A stretch of DNA of 64,000 nt from NCBI RefSeq assembly GCF_000379125.1, contig NZ_KB900626.1, positions 963,748 through 1,027,747 on the forward strand. Direction: 5' to 3'. A model generated the notes under the pieces. The model did not search any database. It had not been told where the DNA came from and saw nothing but the letters and a program-made list of their open reading frames with translations. Origin of the DNA: Methylosinus sp. LW4 (lineage in GTDB: Bacteria; Pseudomonadota; Alphaproteobacteria; Rhizobiales; Beijerinckiaceae). The first letter of the stretch is position 1. Each line of letters opens with the position of its first letter. The translations under genes were made by a program, and so were the position numbers. Positions 8,954 to 19,594 of this stretch are shown one piece after another.

Positions 8954-10111
8954 GTGGCGAGGCCCGGCCATGTGTTTCTCGTCGCGGGCGAGGCCTCCGG
9001 CGATCTCCTCGGCGCGCTGCTGATGCGCGCGCTGCGGGCCGAGCGGCCGGAGATTCGCTTCTCCGGCGTCGGCGGCGAGGCGATGGCGCGCGAAGGGCTC
9101 GCGAGCCTGTTTCCCCTAGGCGATATCGCCGTCATGGGCCTCGTTCCCGTGCTGCGGCTCCTGCCGACGCTGCTCGAGCGCATAGACCGAACGGCGCGCG
9201 CGGCCGTGGAGACGCAGCCCGATTGCCTCGTGCTCATCGATGCGCCGGATTTCACCCATCGCGTGGCGCGGCGGGTGCGGCGCGCGCGGCCGGAACTGCC
9301 GATCCTCGATTATGTGAGCCCGACGGTCTGGGCCTGGCGGCCTGGACGGGCGCGGGCGATGCGCGCCTATATCGACGAGGTGCTGGCTCTGCTACCCTTC
9401 GAGCCGGCGGCGCATCGGCGGCTCGGCGGCCCGGCCTGCGTCCATGTGGGCCATCCGCTGCTCGATTGCCTCGACGCGCTGACGCCATCGGCCGCCGAGC
9501 TGGCGGCGCGCGAGATGGAGAGGCCGCTGCTGCTCGTCCTGCCGGGCTCGCGCCGCGCCGAGGTGGCGCGGCTCATGCCGGCTTTCGGCGAGACAGTGGC
9601 GGCGCTCGCCGCGCGATGCGGGCCGTTGGATGTGGCCCTCCCTGTCGTGCCCCATGTCGCCGAAGACATCGAAGCGCGCCTCGCCGGCTGGCCGCTGCGG
9701 CCCCGGCTTCTCTCGCAAGAGGAGAAGCCGGCGGCTTTCCGCCGGGCGCGCGCGGCGCTCGTCGCCTCGGGCGTGGCGACCTTGGAGCTGGCGCTCGCCG
9801 GCGTTCCCATGGTCGTCGCCTATAAGGTCGCGCCGATCGAATGGCCGCTGCGCGCGCTCATCAGCGTCGACAGCATAGTGCTGCCCAATCTCGTGCTCGG
9901 CGAGCGGATCATTCCCGAATTTTTGCAGAAGCGGGCGGAGCCCGAGGCGCTCGCGGCGGCGCTGGGGCCGCTCCTGCGCGGCGGCGCCGAGCGCGCGGCG
10001 CAAGCGAGCGGCCTCGTGCGCGTGCGCGAGCGCATGCTGGTGGATGGGCGCAGCCCCAGCGCGCGCGCCGCCGAGCGTGTGCTCTTAAGGCTGGACGGCG
10101 CGAGCAAATAG
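8954..10111 (+). CDS. lpxB: Lipid-A-disaccharide synthase
   Basis: GT19 glycosyltransferase joining UDP-diacylglucosamine and lipid X into the lipid A disaccharide at the inner membrane face. The 385-residue product has the N-terminal VAGEASGDLLGA motif, the FSGVGGEAM segment, DAPDFTHRVARR, DYVSPTVWAWRPGRA and LPGSRRAEV, all typical of LpxB. Translation starts at GTG 8954, 4 bp after the lpxA stop. Last gene of the lipid A unit; the region after it has no clear terminator. Confidence 0.95.
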   Translation: MARPGHVFLVAGEASGDLLGALLMRALRAERPEIRFSGVGGEAMAREGLASLFPLGDIAVMGLVPVLRLLPTLLERIDRTARAAVETQPDCLVLIDAPDFTHRVARRVRRARPELPILDYVSPTVWAWRPGRARAMRAYIDEVLALLPFEPAAHRRLGGPACVHVGHPLLDCLDALTPSAAELAAREMERPLLLVLPGSRRAEVARLMPAFGETVAALAARCGPLDVALPVVPHVAEDIEARLAGWPLRPRLLSQEEKPAAFRRARAALVASGVATLELALAGVPMVVAYKVAPIEWPLRALISVDSIVLPNLVLGERIIPEFLQKRAEPEALAAALGPLLRGGAERAAQASGLVRVRERMLVDGRSPSARAAERVLLRLDGASK

Positions 10112-10283
10112 GGGAGGCCGCGCTTCCGGACGCGTGACCTCCCCGCGATATGTAAAAAACGTAACCAACAGCAACAACGCTCGAGGCTTAGCCCGGCTTC
10201 ACCTTCGCCGCATCCCCCATTTGGGAGAGGTCGCGCAAAATTCGGCGAGCAGAGCCTTCATCCTGGTCGGCTCACGTCTCGCT

Positions 10284-11708
10284 CTATTCTTGACGCTTGC
10301 CGCCGCTGTCGGCCAGCTCATTGGAAAAATATTCTCCAGTCGATTTGAACAGATGACAGGCGCTCTCGTCGAGACGGAAGGTGAAAGCGACGCAGGCGTC
10401 CTCCTCGCGGCAGGCCGCCTCGCAGGCGTCGGGACCTTCGGCGGAGGCCGTCTTATAGCCGGCGCCGGGGAAGGCCTTGGACGGGTAGCGCTCCATGGCG
10501 AGCGCGCCGGAGGGCGCGCGCGGAATGCGAATGTCCTCGCGCAGGCCGCTGGTCATGCGCGGATTGAGCGCGAAAGCGACGGCCGCGGATTTGAGGCGGC
10601 AGGTGCGATTCCAGCGATCGAAGGCATAGGCCCGGCAATCGGCGCGGCCGCGGCAGGCGGCGACGCAGGCGGGCTGATCGAGCTTGCGCAGAGTGGCGAG
10701 CGTCGGCCCCGTGAGGTCGCGATTGTCGAAGCCGCGAAAGGCCGTCGGCTTTTGCGGGCCGATGACGGCGGGCGGAAGCCGCTCCGGCTCCTCCTCCGGC
10801 GCGAGCGCTGTCGTCGCCTCCGGCGCTGGCGTCTCCGCTCGCGGCGCGATCTGAGTCGCAGCGGAGATCGCCTCTTTCGCCGGCGGCTCGGACGGCGCTA
10901 GCGCGATAGGCGCCGGGCTGCTCGGCGGGAAGGGGGATATCTTCGCGCGCGCGAGCTCGGGATCGGCGTCGATCGCGCGCGCGATCACATAGGCCTTGTC
11001 CTCGCGCAGCAGCGCCGCGAGCGCCTCCTCGCGCGCCCGGCTCGCCGCGAGATCGCCGAGCGTCGCGCGGGCGCGCGTCTCCAGCTCGCTCGCGGAAGCA
11101 TCGAGATGCGCGAGCGCAGCGCGCAGCTCGGGCGGCGCAGCCTCGGAACGCCGCGCCCATTGCGCGCCGCCGATGAGGGCGGCGAAAAGGACGAGCGCTG
11201 TGACGAGAAGGGCGCGCCCTCGGCGGCGCGGCGGCGGCGGCGCGGCTGCGATGGCGGCGGCCGTTTCCGCCGCTCGCTGCGCCGCGCGCCGCTGCGCCTC
11301 GGCGAGGCGCTCCTCCAATCGCTGAATATGGCGGGCGCCTTCGTCGAGACGCTGCTCCAGCTCCTGCGATCGCGCATCGGCTTCCGGGCTCGCGCTCGCG
11401 GCGCTCGGCGGCTCCAGCCGCCGCGCGCCGCGCTCCAGCCAGATCTCGAACAGAGTGGAGAGGTTCGGCTTGGGCGAGGAAATTCCGCGCCGCTCGCGAT
11501 CGAGCCAGGCGTCGAAATCGCGGGCGAAAGCGGCGAGCACATTCTCGACCGTCGTCTGCTCGCGCGCGGCGCGCTGCTCGTAATGACGGCGCGCGTCGCG
11601 CAGCATCGTCGCGCATTCCTCGCGATATTGCGCCTCGACCTCGTCCCATGAACGTCGCGCGTCGGGAGCGCTCGCCTCGCGCCGCGCCACATCGTTCACA
11701 GCACCCAT
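10284..11708 (-). CDS. Single-pass membrane protein with two C-terminal PAN/apple domains
   Basis: A 474-residue protein of unknown role. Residues 1-160 look cytoplasmic: charged, with a coiled-coil stretch around 112-150 rich in Glu, Arg and Ala. A membrane helix spans about 165-182 after a PPPPRRRGR stop. The outer part has an Ala/Pro-rich linker and two cysteine-bearing PAN/apple modules (about 325-385 and 405-465, with CVAACRGRADC and CEAACREEDAC). Apple domains usually bind proteins or carbohydrates outside the membrane, so a periplasmic recognition function is plausible but inferred. It is convergent with lpxB and stands alone. Confidence 0.8.
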   Translation of the reverse strand: MGAVNDVARREASAPDARRSWDEVEAQYREECATMLRDARRHYEQRAAREQTTVENVLAAFARDFDAWLDRERRGISSPKPNLSTLFEIWLERGARRLEPPSAASASPEADARSQELEQRLDEGARHIQRLEERLAEAQRRAAQRAAETAAAIAAAPPPPRRRGRALLVTALVLFAALIGGAQWARRSEAAPPELRAALAHLDASASELETRARATLGDLAASRAREEALAALLREDKAYVIARAIDADPELARAKISPFPPSSPAPIALAPSEPPAKEAISAATQIAPRAETPAPEATTALAPEEEPERLPPAVIGPQKPTAFRGFDNRDLTGPTLATLRKLDQPACVAACRGRADCRAYAFDRWNRTCRLKSAAVAFALNPRMTSGLREDIRIPRAPSGALAMERYPSKAFPGAGYKTASAEGPDACEAACREEDACVAFTFRLDESACHLFKSTGEYFSNELADSGGKRQE

Positions 11709-12118
11709 CGTCGTCTCCCGCTTCGTGCTCTCGGCCGCTGCGCGGTCGTTCGATCACGTTCGGTTTCTAATACGGATTTGCGGCGCTCGTCCAAATCATG
11801 CGCCGTCGTCGCGGCGGCGACGACGGAGTTCACGGGCGGTCCCTTGGGACACGGGGGATTTTGCCGCGGGCGGGGCGGGGGCGTTTCGCTCATGACGAAT
11901 GATCCGATCATGGCGAATCGCGCGGGATGCGATTCGGCGATTCGCCGGGGCTGAAATCGATGATTGAAACGCAGCGACGAAAAGCACGCGCAGGGCGAAA
12001 AATGCTCGCGTGAATCGAGGGGCGGGCGTCGCCATTGGCGGCGACGAACATGTCGATTTCGAGTCGCGCGCCCGTGTCTGCGCAACCTACGGAGAGGCCG
12101 GCGCCGACCGCTCGACGA
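11709..12118. other. Intergenic region upstream of the PAN-domain gene
   Basis: A 410-bp stretch with no gene I can support; short open frames on both strands are Arg-rich and lack good ribosome sites. It contains a 10-bp perfect GC stem, CCGTCGTCGC (11803-11812) / GCGACGACGG (11817-11826), without a T-run. The promoter for the leftward PAN-domain gene should lie in the first 200 bp, but no hexamers stand out. Confidence 0.4.
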
Positions 12119-12766
12119 TCACGCGCGCAGGACGGCGCGGCCGGAGCGAATGGCGGAGACGATGCGAACGACGATCTCCGAGCCCGTGCGGCGGCTGCGC
12201 GCGTCGAATTCCGTCGCTGCCTCGGGCGTCAATATATCGAGATAGGACTCGGCGACGCGCAGCTTCTCGCTCATCGTGGGATCGACATAGCCGAGCGCGA
12301 AAGAGAGCGCGGGCGTGCGCCCGGCGACGACGGTCGCATGATCGTCGGTGACGAGATGGCTCGCATGGAGCGAGCCGCCGATCTCGCAGCGGCCGGCGCT
12401 CGAGCTGTTGAAGACCGCGCCTTCCGCGCGCAGATCGCCGCGCACCACCACCTCGGCGCCGCCGAGCGTGACCGTGCGCGCTCTGAGATTGCCGCGCGCC
12501 AGCACGAAGGCCGCCGAGCCGTCGAAGGAATTGTCCATGAGATCGCCGTCGATCGTCACATCGCCATCGACGACGAGCCCTGCGATCTTGTCGCACCACA
12601 TCCATTGATAGAGCTCTATGTCGCCGACATAGGCGAAATCGCCCGGGCAATAGGCGATGCGGAAAGTGGAGAGATCGAAGAGGCCGAGGCTGATCTCGCG
12701 ATCGAAGCGCAGCTTCTGGCGCGCCTCCTCGAAAGAGAGCAATTCATAGGACCCCGTCTCGATCAT
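12119..12766 (-). CDS. Bactofilin-like beta-repeat protein (function unknown)
   Basis: A 215-residue soluble protein. From about residue 65 it has short repeated strands of the form VVDGDVTIDGDL, ARGNLRARTVTLGG, VVRGDLRAEG and IGGSLHASHL, a pattern like the beta-helical bactofilin/polymer-forming fold or the beta-helix of capsule-type proteins. No signal peptide or enzyme motif is visible. The ATG at 12766 is chosen because GAGGAGG lies 6 bases upstream; a longer frame to 12835 has no such site. The bactofilin resemblance is by repeat style only and could be convergent. Confidence 0.7.
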   Translation of the reverse strand: MIETGSYELLSFEEARQKLRFDREISLGLFDLSTFRIAYCPGDFAYVGDIELYQWMWCDKIAGLVVDGDVTIDGDLMDNSFDGSAAFVLARGNLRARTVTLGGAEVVVRGDLRAEGAVFNSSSAGRCEIGGSLHASHLVTDDHATVVAGRTPALSFALGYVDPTMSEKLRVAESYLDILTPEAATEFDARSRRTGSEIVVRIVSAIRSGRAVLRA

Positions 12767-12903
12767 TTCCGCCTCCTCGTTTGGTGAGGAGACAATGGCG
12801 GGAGCGGAACCGTAAATCTGTGCGTGAGCGCACAAGACGTTTCGGCCTTCGCATCTCGAGACGCGAAGGCCGGCATCAGCGTTCGGACGTCAGCGCTTCG
12901 ACA

Positions 12904-14190
<1,287 letters not shown>

Positions 14191-14522
14191 GGCCCCACCT
14201 TCTCGCGTTATCCGTGCAGTTTCGCGGTGCTTCGGCGAAACGCCGCAGCATATTTTACGCCACGCCCGAGTCGCGCTTCCCCCGCGGCTCGATTTCGCCA
14301 GCGAAAATCGTCCGAGCGCAGGCGCTTTCGCGCCATGGGCCGCCGCGCCCGCTCGATCGAACGTAAATCGCTTTAAATTCAAACCCTCCTGCGATTGGCC
14401 GGCGGAATTGCGTCGGTCGCCGCGCCGTTGCGGCGCATGCGCAGCGGGCAGGGGGAGGCAATGCGGCGCAGCAGAGGACCTCTTTGTGCGTTGCACAAAC
14501 TATAGCATCCCGCGCCCGCGGT
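14191..14522. other. gltX-gltA intergenic region
   Basis: A 332-bp gap without a gene, probably holding the gltA promoter on the minus strand. A 7-bp palindrome TTTGTGC/GCACAAA (14483-14499, loop GTT) lies 24 bp after the gltX stop; it lacks a U-tract on either strand, so it may be a regulatory site or RNA stem rather than a terminator. I see no tRNA or other RNA gene here. Confidence 0.4.
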
Positions 14523-15950
14523 TCAAGCGAGTTGCGCCGCCTGGTCGCGCAGGCGGGCGAGGCTCTCTTCCTTGCCGAGGATGGCCAGCACGTCGAAAAT
14601 GCCGGGGGAGGTGGTGCGCCCGGTGAGCGCGGCGCGCAATGGCTGCGCCAGATCGCCGAGCTTCACGCCTTGCGCCGCCGCCGTCTCGCGCACGATATTC
14701 TCGGTCGCGGCGGCGCTCCACTCCTCGAGCGCGGCCAGCTTTTCCGTCAGCGCGGCGAGATGCGCCTTCGCCGTCGGCGACAGCAGCGCGGCGGCCTTGG
14801 CGTCCAGCGCCAGCGGCCGCTCGGCGAAGAGGAAGCCCGATCCGTCGACCAGCTCATTGAGCGTCTTGGCGCGCGCCTTGAGGCCGGGCATGGCCGCGGC
14901 GAGCTGCGCCTTGCGCTTGTCGTCGAGCTTGGCGGCGAGCGCCGCGCCGCCCTCGAGATAAGGCAGAGTGGCGATCAGCGCCTCGAGCAGCTCGGAATCC
15001 TCGCTGCTGCGCAGATAATGGCCGTTCATATTCTCGAGCTTCACGAAATCGAAGCGCGCCGGCGAGCGATGAATGCTCTCGAGATCGAAAGCCTCGATCA
15101 TCTCCGCGGTCGAGAAAAACTCGCGGTCGCCCTGGCTCCAGCCGAGGCGCAAAAGATAATTGCGCAGCGCCGCCGGCAGATAGCCCATGCCGCGATAGGC
15201 GTCCACGCCGAGCGCGCCATGGCGCTTCGACAGCTTGGCGCCGTCCGGCCCGTGAATGAGCGGAATATGGGCGAGCTTGGGAGCCTCCCATCCCAGCGCG
15301 TCATAGATGTGCTTTTGCCGCGCGGCGTTGGTGAGATGATCGTCGCCGCGGATGATCTGCGTCACGCCCATATCGTGATCGTCGACGACGACGGCGAGCA
15401 TATAGGTCGGCGCGCCATCGGAGCGCAGCAGCACGAAATCGTCGATATCCTTGTTGGGGAAGACGACGCGGCCCTGCACGGCGTCCTCGATCACCGTCTC
15501 GCCCTCTTGCGGAGTCTTCAGCCGAATGACCGGCGCGACGCCCGCCGGCGCCTCGGACGGATCGCGGTCGCGCCAGCGCCCGTCATAGCGCGGCGGACGG
15601 CCCTCGGCGCGCGCCCTCTCGCGCATCTCCTCCAGCTCCTGCGCGCTGGCGTAGCAGCGATAGGCCTTGCCTTTGGCGAGCAGCTCCTCGGCGATCTCGC
15701 GATGACGCGGCGCGCGCGCGAATTGAAATACGGCGTCGCCGTCCCAATCGAGCCCGAGCCAGCGCATTCCATCGAAAATAGCGTCGACGGCCGCCTGGGT
15801 GGAGCGCTCGCGATCCGTGTCTTCTATGCGCAGCAGAAAGCGCCCGCCATGGCGCTTGGCGTAGAGCCAGCTGAACAGCGCCGTGCGCGCGCTGCCGATA
15901 TGGAGGAAGCCGGTGGGCGAGGGGGCGAAGCGCGTGACGACCTGGGACAT
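14523..15950 (-). CDS. gltX: Glutamate--tRNA ligase
   Basis: Class I aminoacyl-tRNA synthetase charging tRNA-Glu (and possibly tRNA-Gln, if GatCAB is present). The 475-residue product has the HIGH-type signature [15 protein letters not shown], the [10 protein letters not shown] segment of the Rossmann domain and the KMSKS equivalent KLSKRHG, followed by the alpha-helical anticodon-binding domain. The start ATG at 15950 gives a standard N-terminus. Alphaproteobacteria often carry two GltX copies; whether this is GltX1 or GltX2 cannot be decided from one copy. Confidence 0.96.
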   Translation of the reverse strand: MSQVVTRFAPSPTGFLHIGSARTALFSWLYAKRHGGRFLLRIEDTDRERSTQAAVDAIFDGMRWLGLDWDGDAVFQFARAPRHREIAEELLAKGKAYRCYASAQELEEMRERARAEGRPPRYDGRWRDRDPSEAPAGVAPVIRLKTPQEGETVIEDAVQGRVVFPNKDIDDFVLLRSDGAPTYMLAVVVDDHDMGVTQIIRGDDHLTNAARQKHIYDALGWEAPKLAHIPLIHGPDGAKLSKRHGALGVDAYRGMGYLPAALRNYLLRLGWSQGDREFFSTAEMIEAFDLESIHRSPARFDFVKLENMNGHYLRSSEDSELLEALIATLPYLEGGAALAAKLDDKRKAQLAAAMPGLKARAKTLNELVDGSGFLFAERPLALDAKAAALLSPTAKAHLAALTEKLAALEEWSAAATENIVRETAAAQGVKLGDLAQPLRAALTGRTTSPGIFDVLAILGKEESLARLRDQAAQLA

Positions 15951-16304
15951 GAGCGCGGCTGACGGTCCTTGAGAATTTAGAGCGGAGGCCCGTCTAGCAC
16001 GCTGCGGGCCAGGGGGGAACTGCGGGGGGAGGGGCGCTCCCGGGCCTCGGCGTCCGGCCGATGGCGTAACGGGCTCGCAAGATGCCGACGTCGATTTTTA
16101 TCTTTGGCTATATCAAATATTTGAGAGCGCCTTCACCTGTCGGCGACCTTCAATGCTCCTTGCAACTCCCCCGCTCGCACCCCACGTCTCGCGCCGCATG
16201 ATCCGCGGCTGCGCCGAAGGCGCGGCGCTGCATGCTCCCGGCGGAATGCGCCTGGGATATAGAGGCTTTGAACCGCGCATTCCGCTCAACCATGAGCAAA
16301 TGAG
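15951..16304. other. Divergent intergenic region between gltX and the SPFH gene
   Basis: A 354-bp region between divergently transcribed genes that must contain two promoters. An AT-rich patch at about 16093-16126 (with ATATCAAATATTTGAG) stands out from the GC-rich surroundings and is the most likely promoter-bearing section. No complete RNA gene or supported reading frame is visible. Confidence 0.4.
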
Positions 16305-18302
16305 ATGTTTCCCCTCGATTATCCTCTGACGCCGTTCTGGCAGACGAGCCTTCTCGTCGCTGGAGCGGTCGGATTGCTGCTGCTTCTCGCGCTCGTCGGC
16401 GGCGCCGTTCGCTATATTCCGAATGATCGGCTCGGCGTTTTGGAGAAGCTGTGGAGCTTTCACGGCTCGGTCGGCGAAGGCTTCATCGCGCTGAAAGGCG
16501 AAGCGGGCTTTCAGCCCGACGCGCTGCGCGGCGGCTTTCATTTCTTCGTCCCCTTCCAATATCGCGTGCATCGCGTGCCGCTGGTCTCCATTCCGCAGGG
16601 ACAGATCGGCTATGTCTATGCGCGCGACGGCGCCGCGCTCGCGCCGGAGCAGACGCTCGCGTCCAATGAGAAGGCGTCCGATTTCGAGGATGTGCGCGGC
16701 TTTCTCGTGCAGGGCGGGCAGAAGGGGCCGCAGCGCAAGATTTTGCGCGAGGGCGTCTACGCCATCAATCTCGCGCAATTCGTCGTGCTGACCGCGGCGC
16801 GCAATTACGCGGTGACGCTGGCGTCCAACGACGATGAGCTGTTCGCGCGCACGGCGGCGATCATCGGCGCGCGCCACGGCTTCGAGCCCATCGTCATCAA
16901 GGACGAGCAGGATGTGCTCGGCGTCGTCACCGTGCATGACGGTCCGGCGCTGCGCGAGGGCGAGATCATCGCGCCTTCGGTCGGCGGCGAGGCCTCCGAT
17001 CCGAGCTTTCACAACAACTTCCAAAATCCTGAAGCCTTCTTGCGCGCCGGCGGCTTTCGCGGGCGTCAGCATCAGGTGCTCGTCGACGGCAGCTATTACA
17101 TCAATCGCCTGTTCGCGACGGTAGAGCTCGTCCCGAAGACGATCGTCGACGTCGGCACGGTCGGCGTCGTCGTGTCCTATACGGGCGCGAGCGGCGTCGA
17201 TATTTCGGGCGACGATTATCGCCATGGCGAATTGGTCGCGCCCGGCTGTCGCGGCGTGTGGAGCAAGCCGCTGCTGCCCGGCAAATACGCCTTCAACACT
17301 TACGCCGGAAAAATCATCGCGGTGCCGACGACGAATTTTGTTTTAAAATGGACGGCGGAATCGACCGGCCCGCATCGTCTCGATGAAAATCTCTCGGAGA
17401 TCGCGCTCATCACCAAGGACGCCTTCGAGCCTTTGATGCCGCTCTCCGTCGTCGTCCATATCGACTATATGAAAGCGCCGCTGGTGGTGCAGCGTTTCGG
17501 CGACGTCAAGCGGCTCGTCGAGCAGACGCTCGATCCCATGGTCTCGGCCTATTTCAAAAATATCGGCCAGACCAAGACGCTCATCCAATTGCTGCAGGAG
17601 CGCAGCGACATTCAGAGCCGCTCCAGCGAGGAGATGCGCGCCAAATTCGCCGCCTATAGCCTCGATCTGCAAGAGGTGCTGATCGGAACGCCGCGCGCCG
17701 ACAAGGAGCGCGGATCATCGGCGATCGAGTCGATATTGGCGCAGCTGCGCGAGCGGCAGATCGCGGTGGAGAAGGTGGAGACCTATCGGCTGCAGGAGGC
17801 CGCCGCGGCGCAGGAGAGGAGCCTGCGCGAGAAGCAGGCGCTCGCCGAGCAGCAGGCCAATATCACGGCCTCGTCGCTCGCCATTCAATTGCGCGAGAAC
17901 GAAGGCAAGGCGCGCCTCGCGCAGACGCGCCAGGAGGCGGAGACGATCCAGGTGACGGCGAAAGCCAACGCCGAGCGCGCCCGCGTCGAAGGACAGGGCG
18001 AGGCGGATCGCATTCGCGCCATCGGCTTCGCCGACGCCGAGAAGATCAAGGCCGTAGGCCTCGCGCAGGCGGAGGCGACGGAAAAGCAGGTCGCCGCCTA
18101 TGGCGGCCCGGAGTATCAGCTCAACTCGACCGTGCTGCTGCGCTTCGCCGAGGCGATCGAGAATGGCAAGCTGCCGCTCGTTCCCGGCATTGTCGTCGGC
18201 GGCGGCGATGGCTGCGCCAATGGCGGCGGGCTCGTCGAGATGCTGCTCGCCATGCTGGTCGCCGAGAAGGGAGAGGCGCGAAAGGGGCTTCCCCCGGCGT
18301 AA
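16305..18302 (+). CDS. Large SPFH/band 7 (flotillin-like) membrane protein
   Basis: A 665-residue protein with one N-terminal membrane helix (about 13-37), then an SPFH/PHB core that recurs over about 45-460, and a Glu/Ala-rich coiled coil at about 475-600 (EKVETYRLQEAAAAQERSL and following). It ends with a Gly-rich SGGG-like segment. This is the architecture of flotillin-type scaffold proteins that oligomerise at the membrane and organise microdomains or protease complexes. It is longer than typical flotillins (~450-500). No NfeD partner is adjacent; the next genes are a thioredoxin and CcdA-like protein. Confidence 0.85.
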   Translation: MFPLDYPLTPFWQTSLLVAGAVGLLLLLALVGGAVRYIPNDRLGVLEKLWSFHGSVGEGFIALKGEAGFQPDALRGGFHFFVPFQYRVHRVPLVSIPQGQIGYVYARDGAALAPEQTLASNEKASDFEDVRGFLVQGGQKGPQRKILREGVYAINLAQFVVLTAARNYAVTLASNDDELFARTAAIIGARHGFEPIVIKDEQDVLGVVTVHDGPALREGEIIAPSVGGEASDPSFHNNFQNPEAFLRAGGFRGRQHQVLVDGSYYINRLFATVELVPKTIVDVGTVGVVVSYTGASGVDISGDDYRHGELVAPGCRGVWSKPLLPGKYAFNTYAGKIIAVPTTNFVLKWTAESTGPHRLDENLSEIALITKDAFEPLMPLSVVVHIDYMKAPLVVQRFGDVKRLVEQTLDPMVSAYFKNIGQTKTLIQLLQERSDIQSRSSEEMRAKFAAYSLDLQEVLIGTPRADKERGSSAIESILAQLRERQIAVEKVETYRLQEAAAAQERSLREKQALAEQQANITASSLAIQLRENEGKARLAQTRQEAETIQVTAKANAERARVEGQGEADRIRAIGFADAEKIKAVGLAQAEATEKQVAAYGGPEYQLNSTVLLRFAEAIENGKLPLVPGIVVGGGDGCANGGGLVEMLLAMLVAEKGEARKGLPPA

Positions 18303-18405
18303 CATCCGGCTGCGCGCTCGCGTATAGACTGCGGACGGGCGGCGGCCGTGGCGTCGCCGCCCTTCTTTCCGCGCTTTTGCGGGCTCCGAAACAGAGGTTT
18401 TCGCT

Positions 18406-18789
18406 ATGACGCTTCGCTTCGCTTCCGTGCTTTTCTCCGCCGCGCTCCTCGCCACGCCGCTTTTTGCCGCCGAGAAGCACGCCTTCACGCCGCAAGGCTT
18501 CGAGGCGGCGCAGACCGCCGGCAAGCCTATTCTCGTCGAGATTCACGCGCCTTGGTGCCCCACCTGCAAGGCGCAGCAGCCGATCCTCGAAAAGCTCGAG
18601 AAGGACGCCAAATTCGACGCTCTGCAGGTGTTCCATGTCGATTTCGACAGCCAGAAGGACGCGGTGCGCGATTTCCACGCGACGACGCAGAGCACGCTGA
18701 TCGTCTTCAAAGGCAAGAGCGAGACCGGCCGCTCGGTCGGCGACACCGGCGCCGCCTCCATCGCCGCTCTGCTCGACAAAGCGTTGTGA
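18406..18789 (+). CDS. Exported thioredoxin-fold protein (CPTC active site)
   Basis: A 127-residue protein with a Sec signal peptide (cleavage near TPLFAAE, residue 22) and a thioredoxin fold with the active site APWCPTCKAQQP. CPTC rather than CGPC suggests a DsbD-gamma or DsbE-like reductant. The stop overlaps the start of the following CcdA-like gene (TGATG at 18787-18791), so the pair is co-translated. The likely role is to receive electrons from the membrane partner and reduce periplasmic disulfides, for example apocytochrome c. Confidence 0.88.
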   Translation: MTLRFASVLFSAALLATPLFAAEKHAFTPQGFEAAQTAGKPILVEIHAPWCPTCKAQQPILEKLEKDAKFDALQVFHVDFDSQKDAVRDFHATTQSTLIVFKGKSETGRSVGDTGAASIAALLDKAL

Positions 18790-19517
18790 TGACGCTCGAT
18801 CTCGCGGGAGCGAGCCTCGCCTTTCTGGCGGGGCTCTTTTCCACCCTCTCGCCTTGCGTGCTGCCGCTGCTGCCGATCATTCTCGGCGCAGCGGGCTCCG
18901 AGCACAAGCTCGGGCCGGCGGCGCTGGCGCTCGGCGTCGCCAGCTCCTTCGTCGCCATCGGCCTGTTTCTGGCGCTCCTCGGCTTCGGGGCCGGCATAGA
19001 TGGCGACAGCCTGCGCTTCGGCGCGGCGCTGCTGATGGTGGCGCTGGGCGTGCTGCTGGCGGCGCCGGCTCTGCAAGTGAGGATCGCCGCCGCCGGCGGT
19101 CCGCTCGCCGATTGGATCGAGCGCCGCTTCTCCGGCTTCTCGACCCATGGGCTGCGCGGCCAATTGGCGCTCGGCCTGCTGCTCGGCGCGGTGTGGAGCC
19201 CCTGCGCCGGGCCGACGCTCGGCGCGGCCTCGCTGCTCGCCGCGCAGGGCCAGAATCTCGGCCAGGTCGGGCTGGTGATGGCGTTCTTCGGCCTCGGGGC
19301 GGGCCTGCCCTTGATCGCACTCGGCGCCGTCTCGCGGAGCGTTTCGATGCGGCTGCGGAATTCGCTGCTCGTGGGCGGCAAATGGGGCAAGGGCGCGCTC
19401 GGCGCGGCGCTCGCCTCCATCGGCTTGTTGATCGCCACCGGGCTGGACAAGCCGCTGGAGGCGGCGCTGGTCTCCGCCTCGCCGGAATGGCTGACCGGCC
19501 TGACGACGCGTTTTTGA
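18789..19517 (+). CDS. Cytochrome c biogenesis protein CcdA/DsbD-type thiol-electron transporter
   Basis: A 242-residue polytopic membrane protein of about six helices, with the paired cysteine motifs of the CcdA family: STLSPCVLPLLP in the first helix and WSPCAGPTLG in the fourth. These cysteines pass electrons from cytosolic thioredoxin to the periplasm. The start at 18789 overlaps the stop of the thioredoxin gene. It probably works with that protein in cytochrome c maturation or disulfide reduction, fitting the several c-type cytochromes at the other end of the window. Confidence 0.9.
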   Translation: MTLDLAGASLAFLAGLFSTLSPCVLPLLPIILGAAGSEHKLGPAALALGVASSFVAIGLFLALLGFGAGIDGDSLRFGAALLMVALGVLLAAPALQVRIAAAGGPLADWIERRFSGFSTHGLRGQLALGLLLGAVWSPCAGPTLGAASLLAAQGQNLGQVGLVMAFFGLGAGLPLIALGAVSRSVSMRLRNSLLVGGKWGKGALGAALASIGLLIATGLDKPLEAALVSASPEWLTGLTTRF

Positions 19518-19594
19518 GCGTCGCGGCGCTCGCGCGCTCGGCGGTTTCCGATATAGCATGAGCGAGACTTTGCTCGCTGCGATATTCGAGGCCT

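Noticed and set aside
11803..11826. 10-bp GC hairpin in the PAN gene upstream region as a terminator
   Set aside because: No T-run on either strand and the position is upstream of a start; kept only as a note.
14483..14499. Palindrome after gltX as a terminator
   Set aside because: Stem of 7 bp without a U-tract; too weak for an intrinsic terminator.
14484..15962. Long plus-strand frame opposite gltX
   Set aside because: Shadow of gltX.
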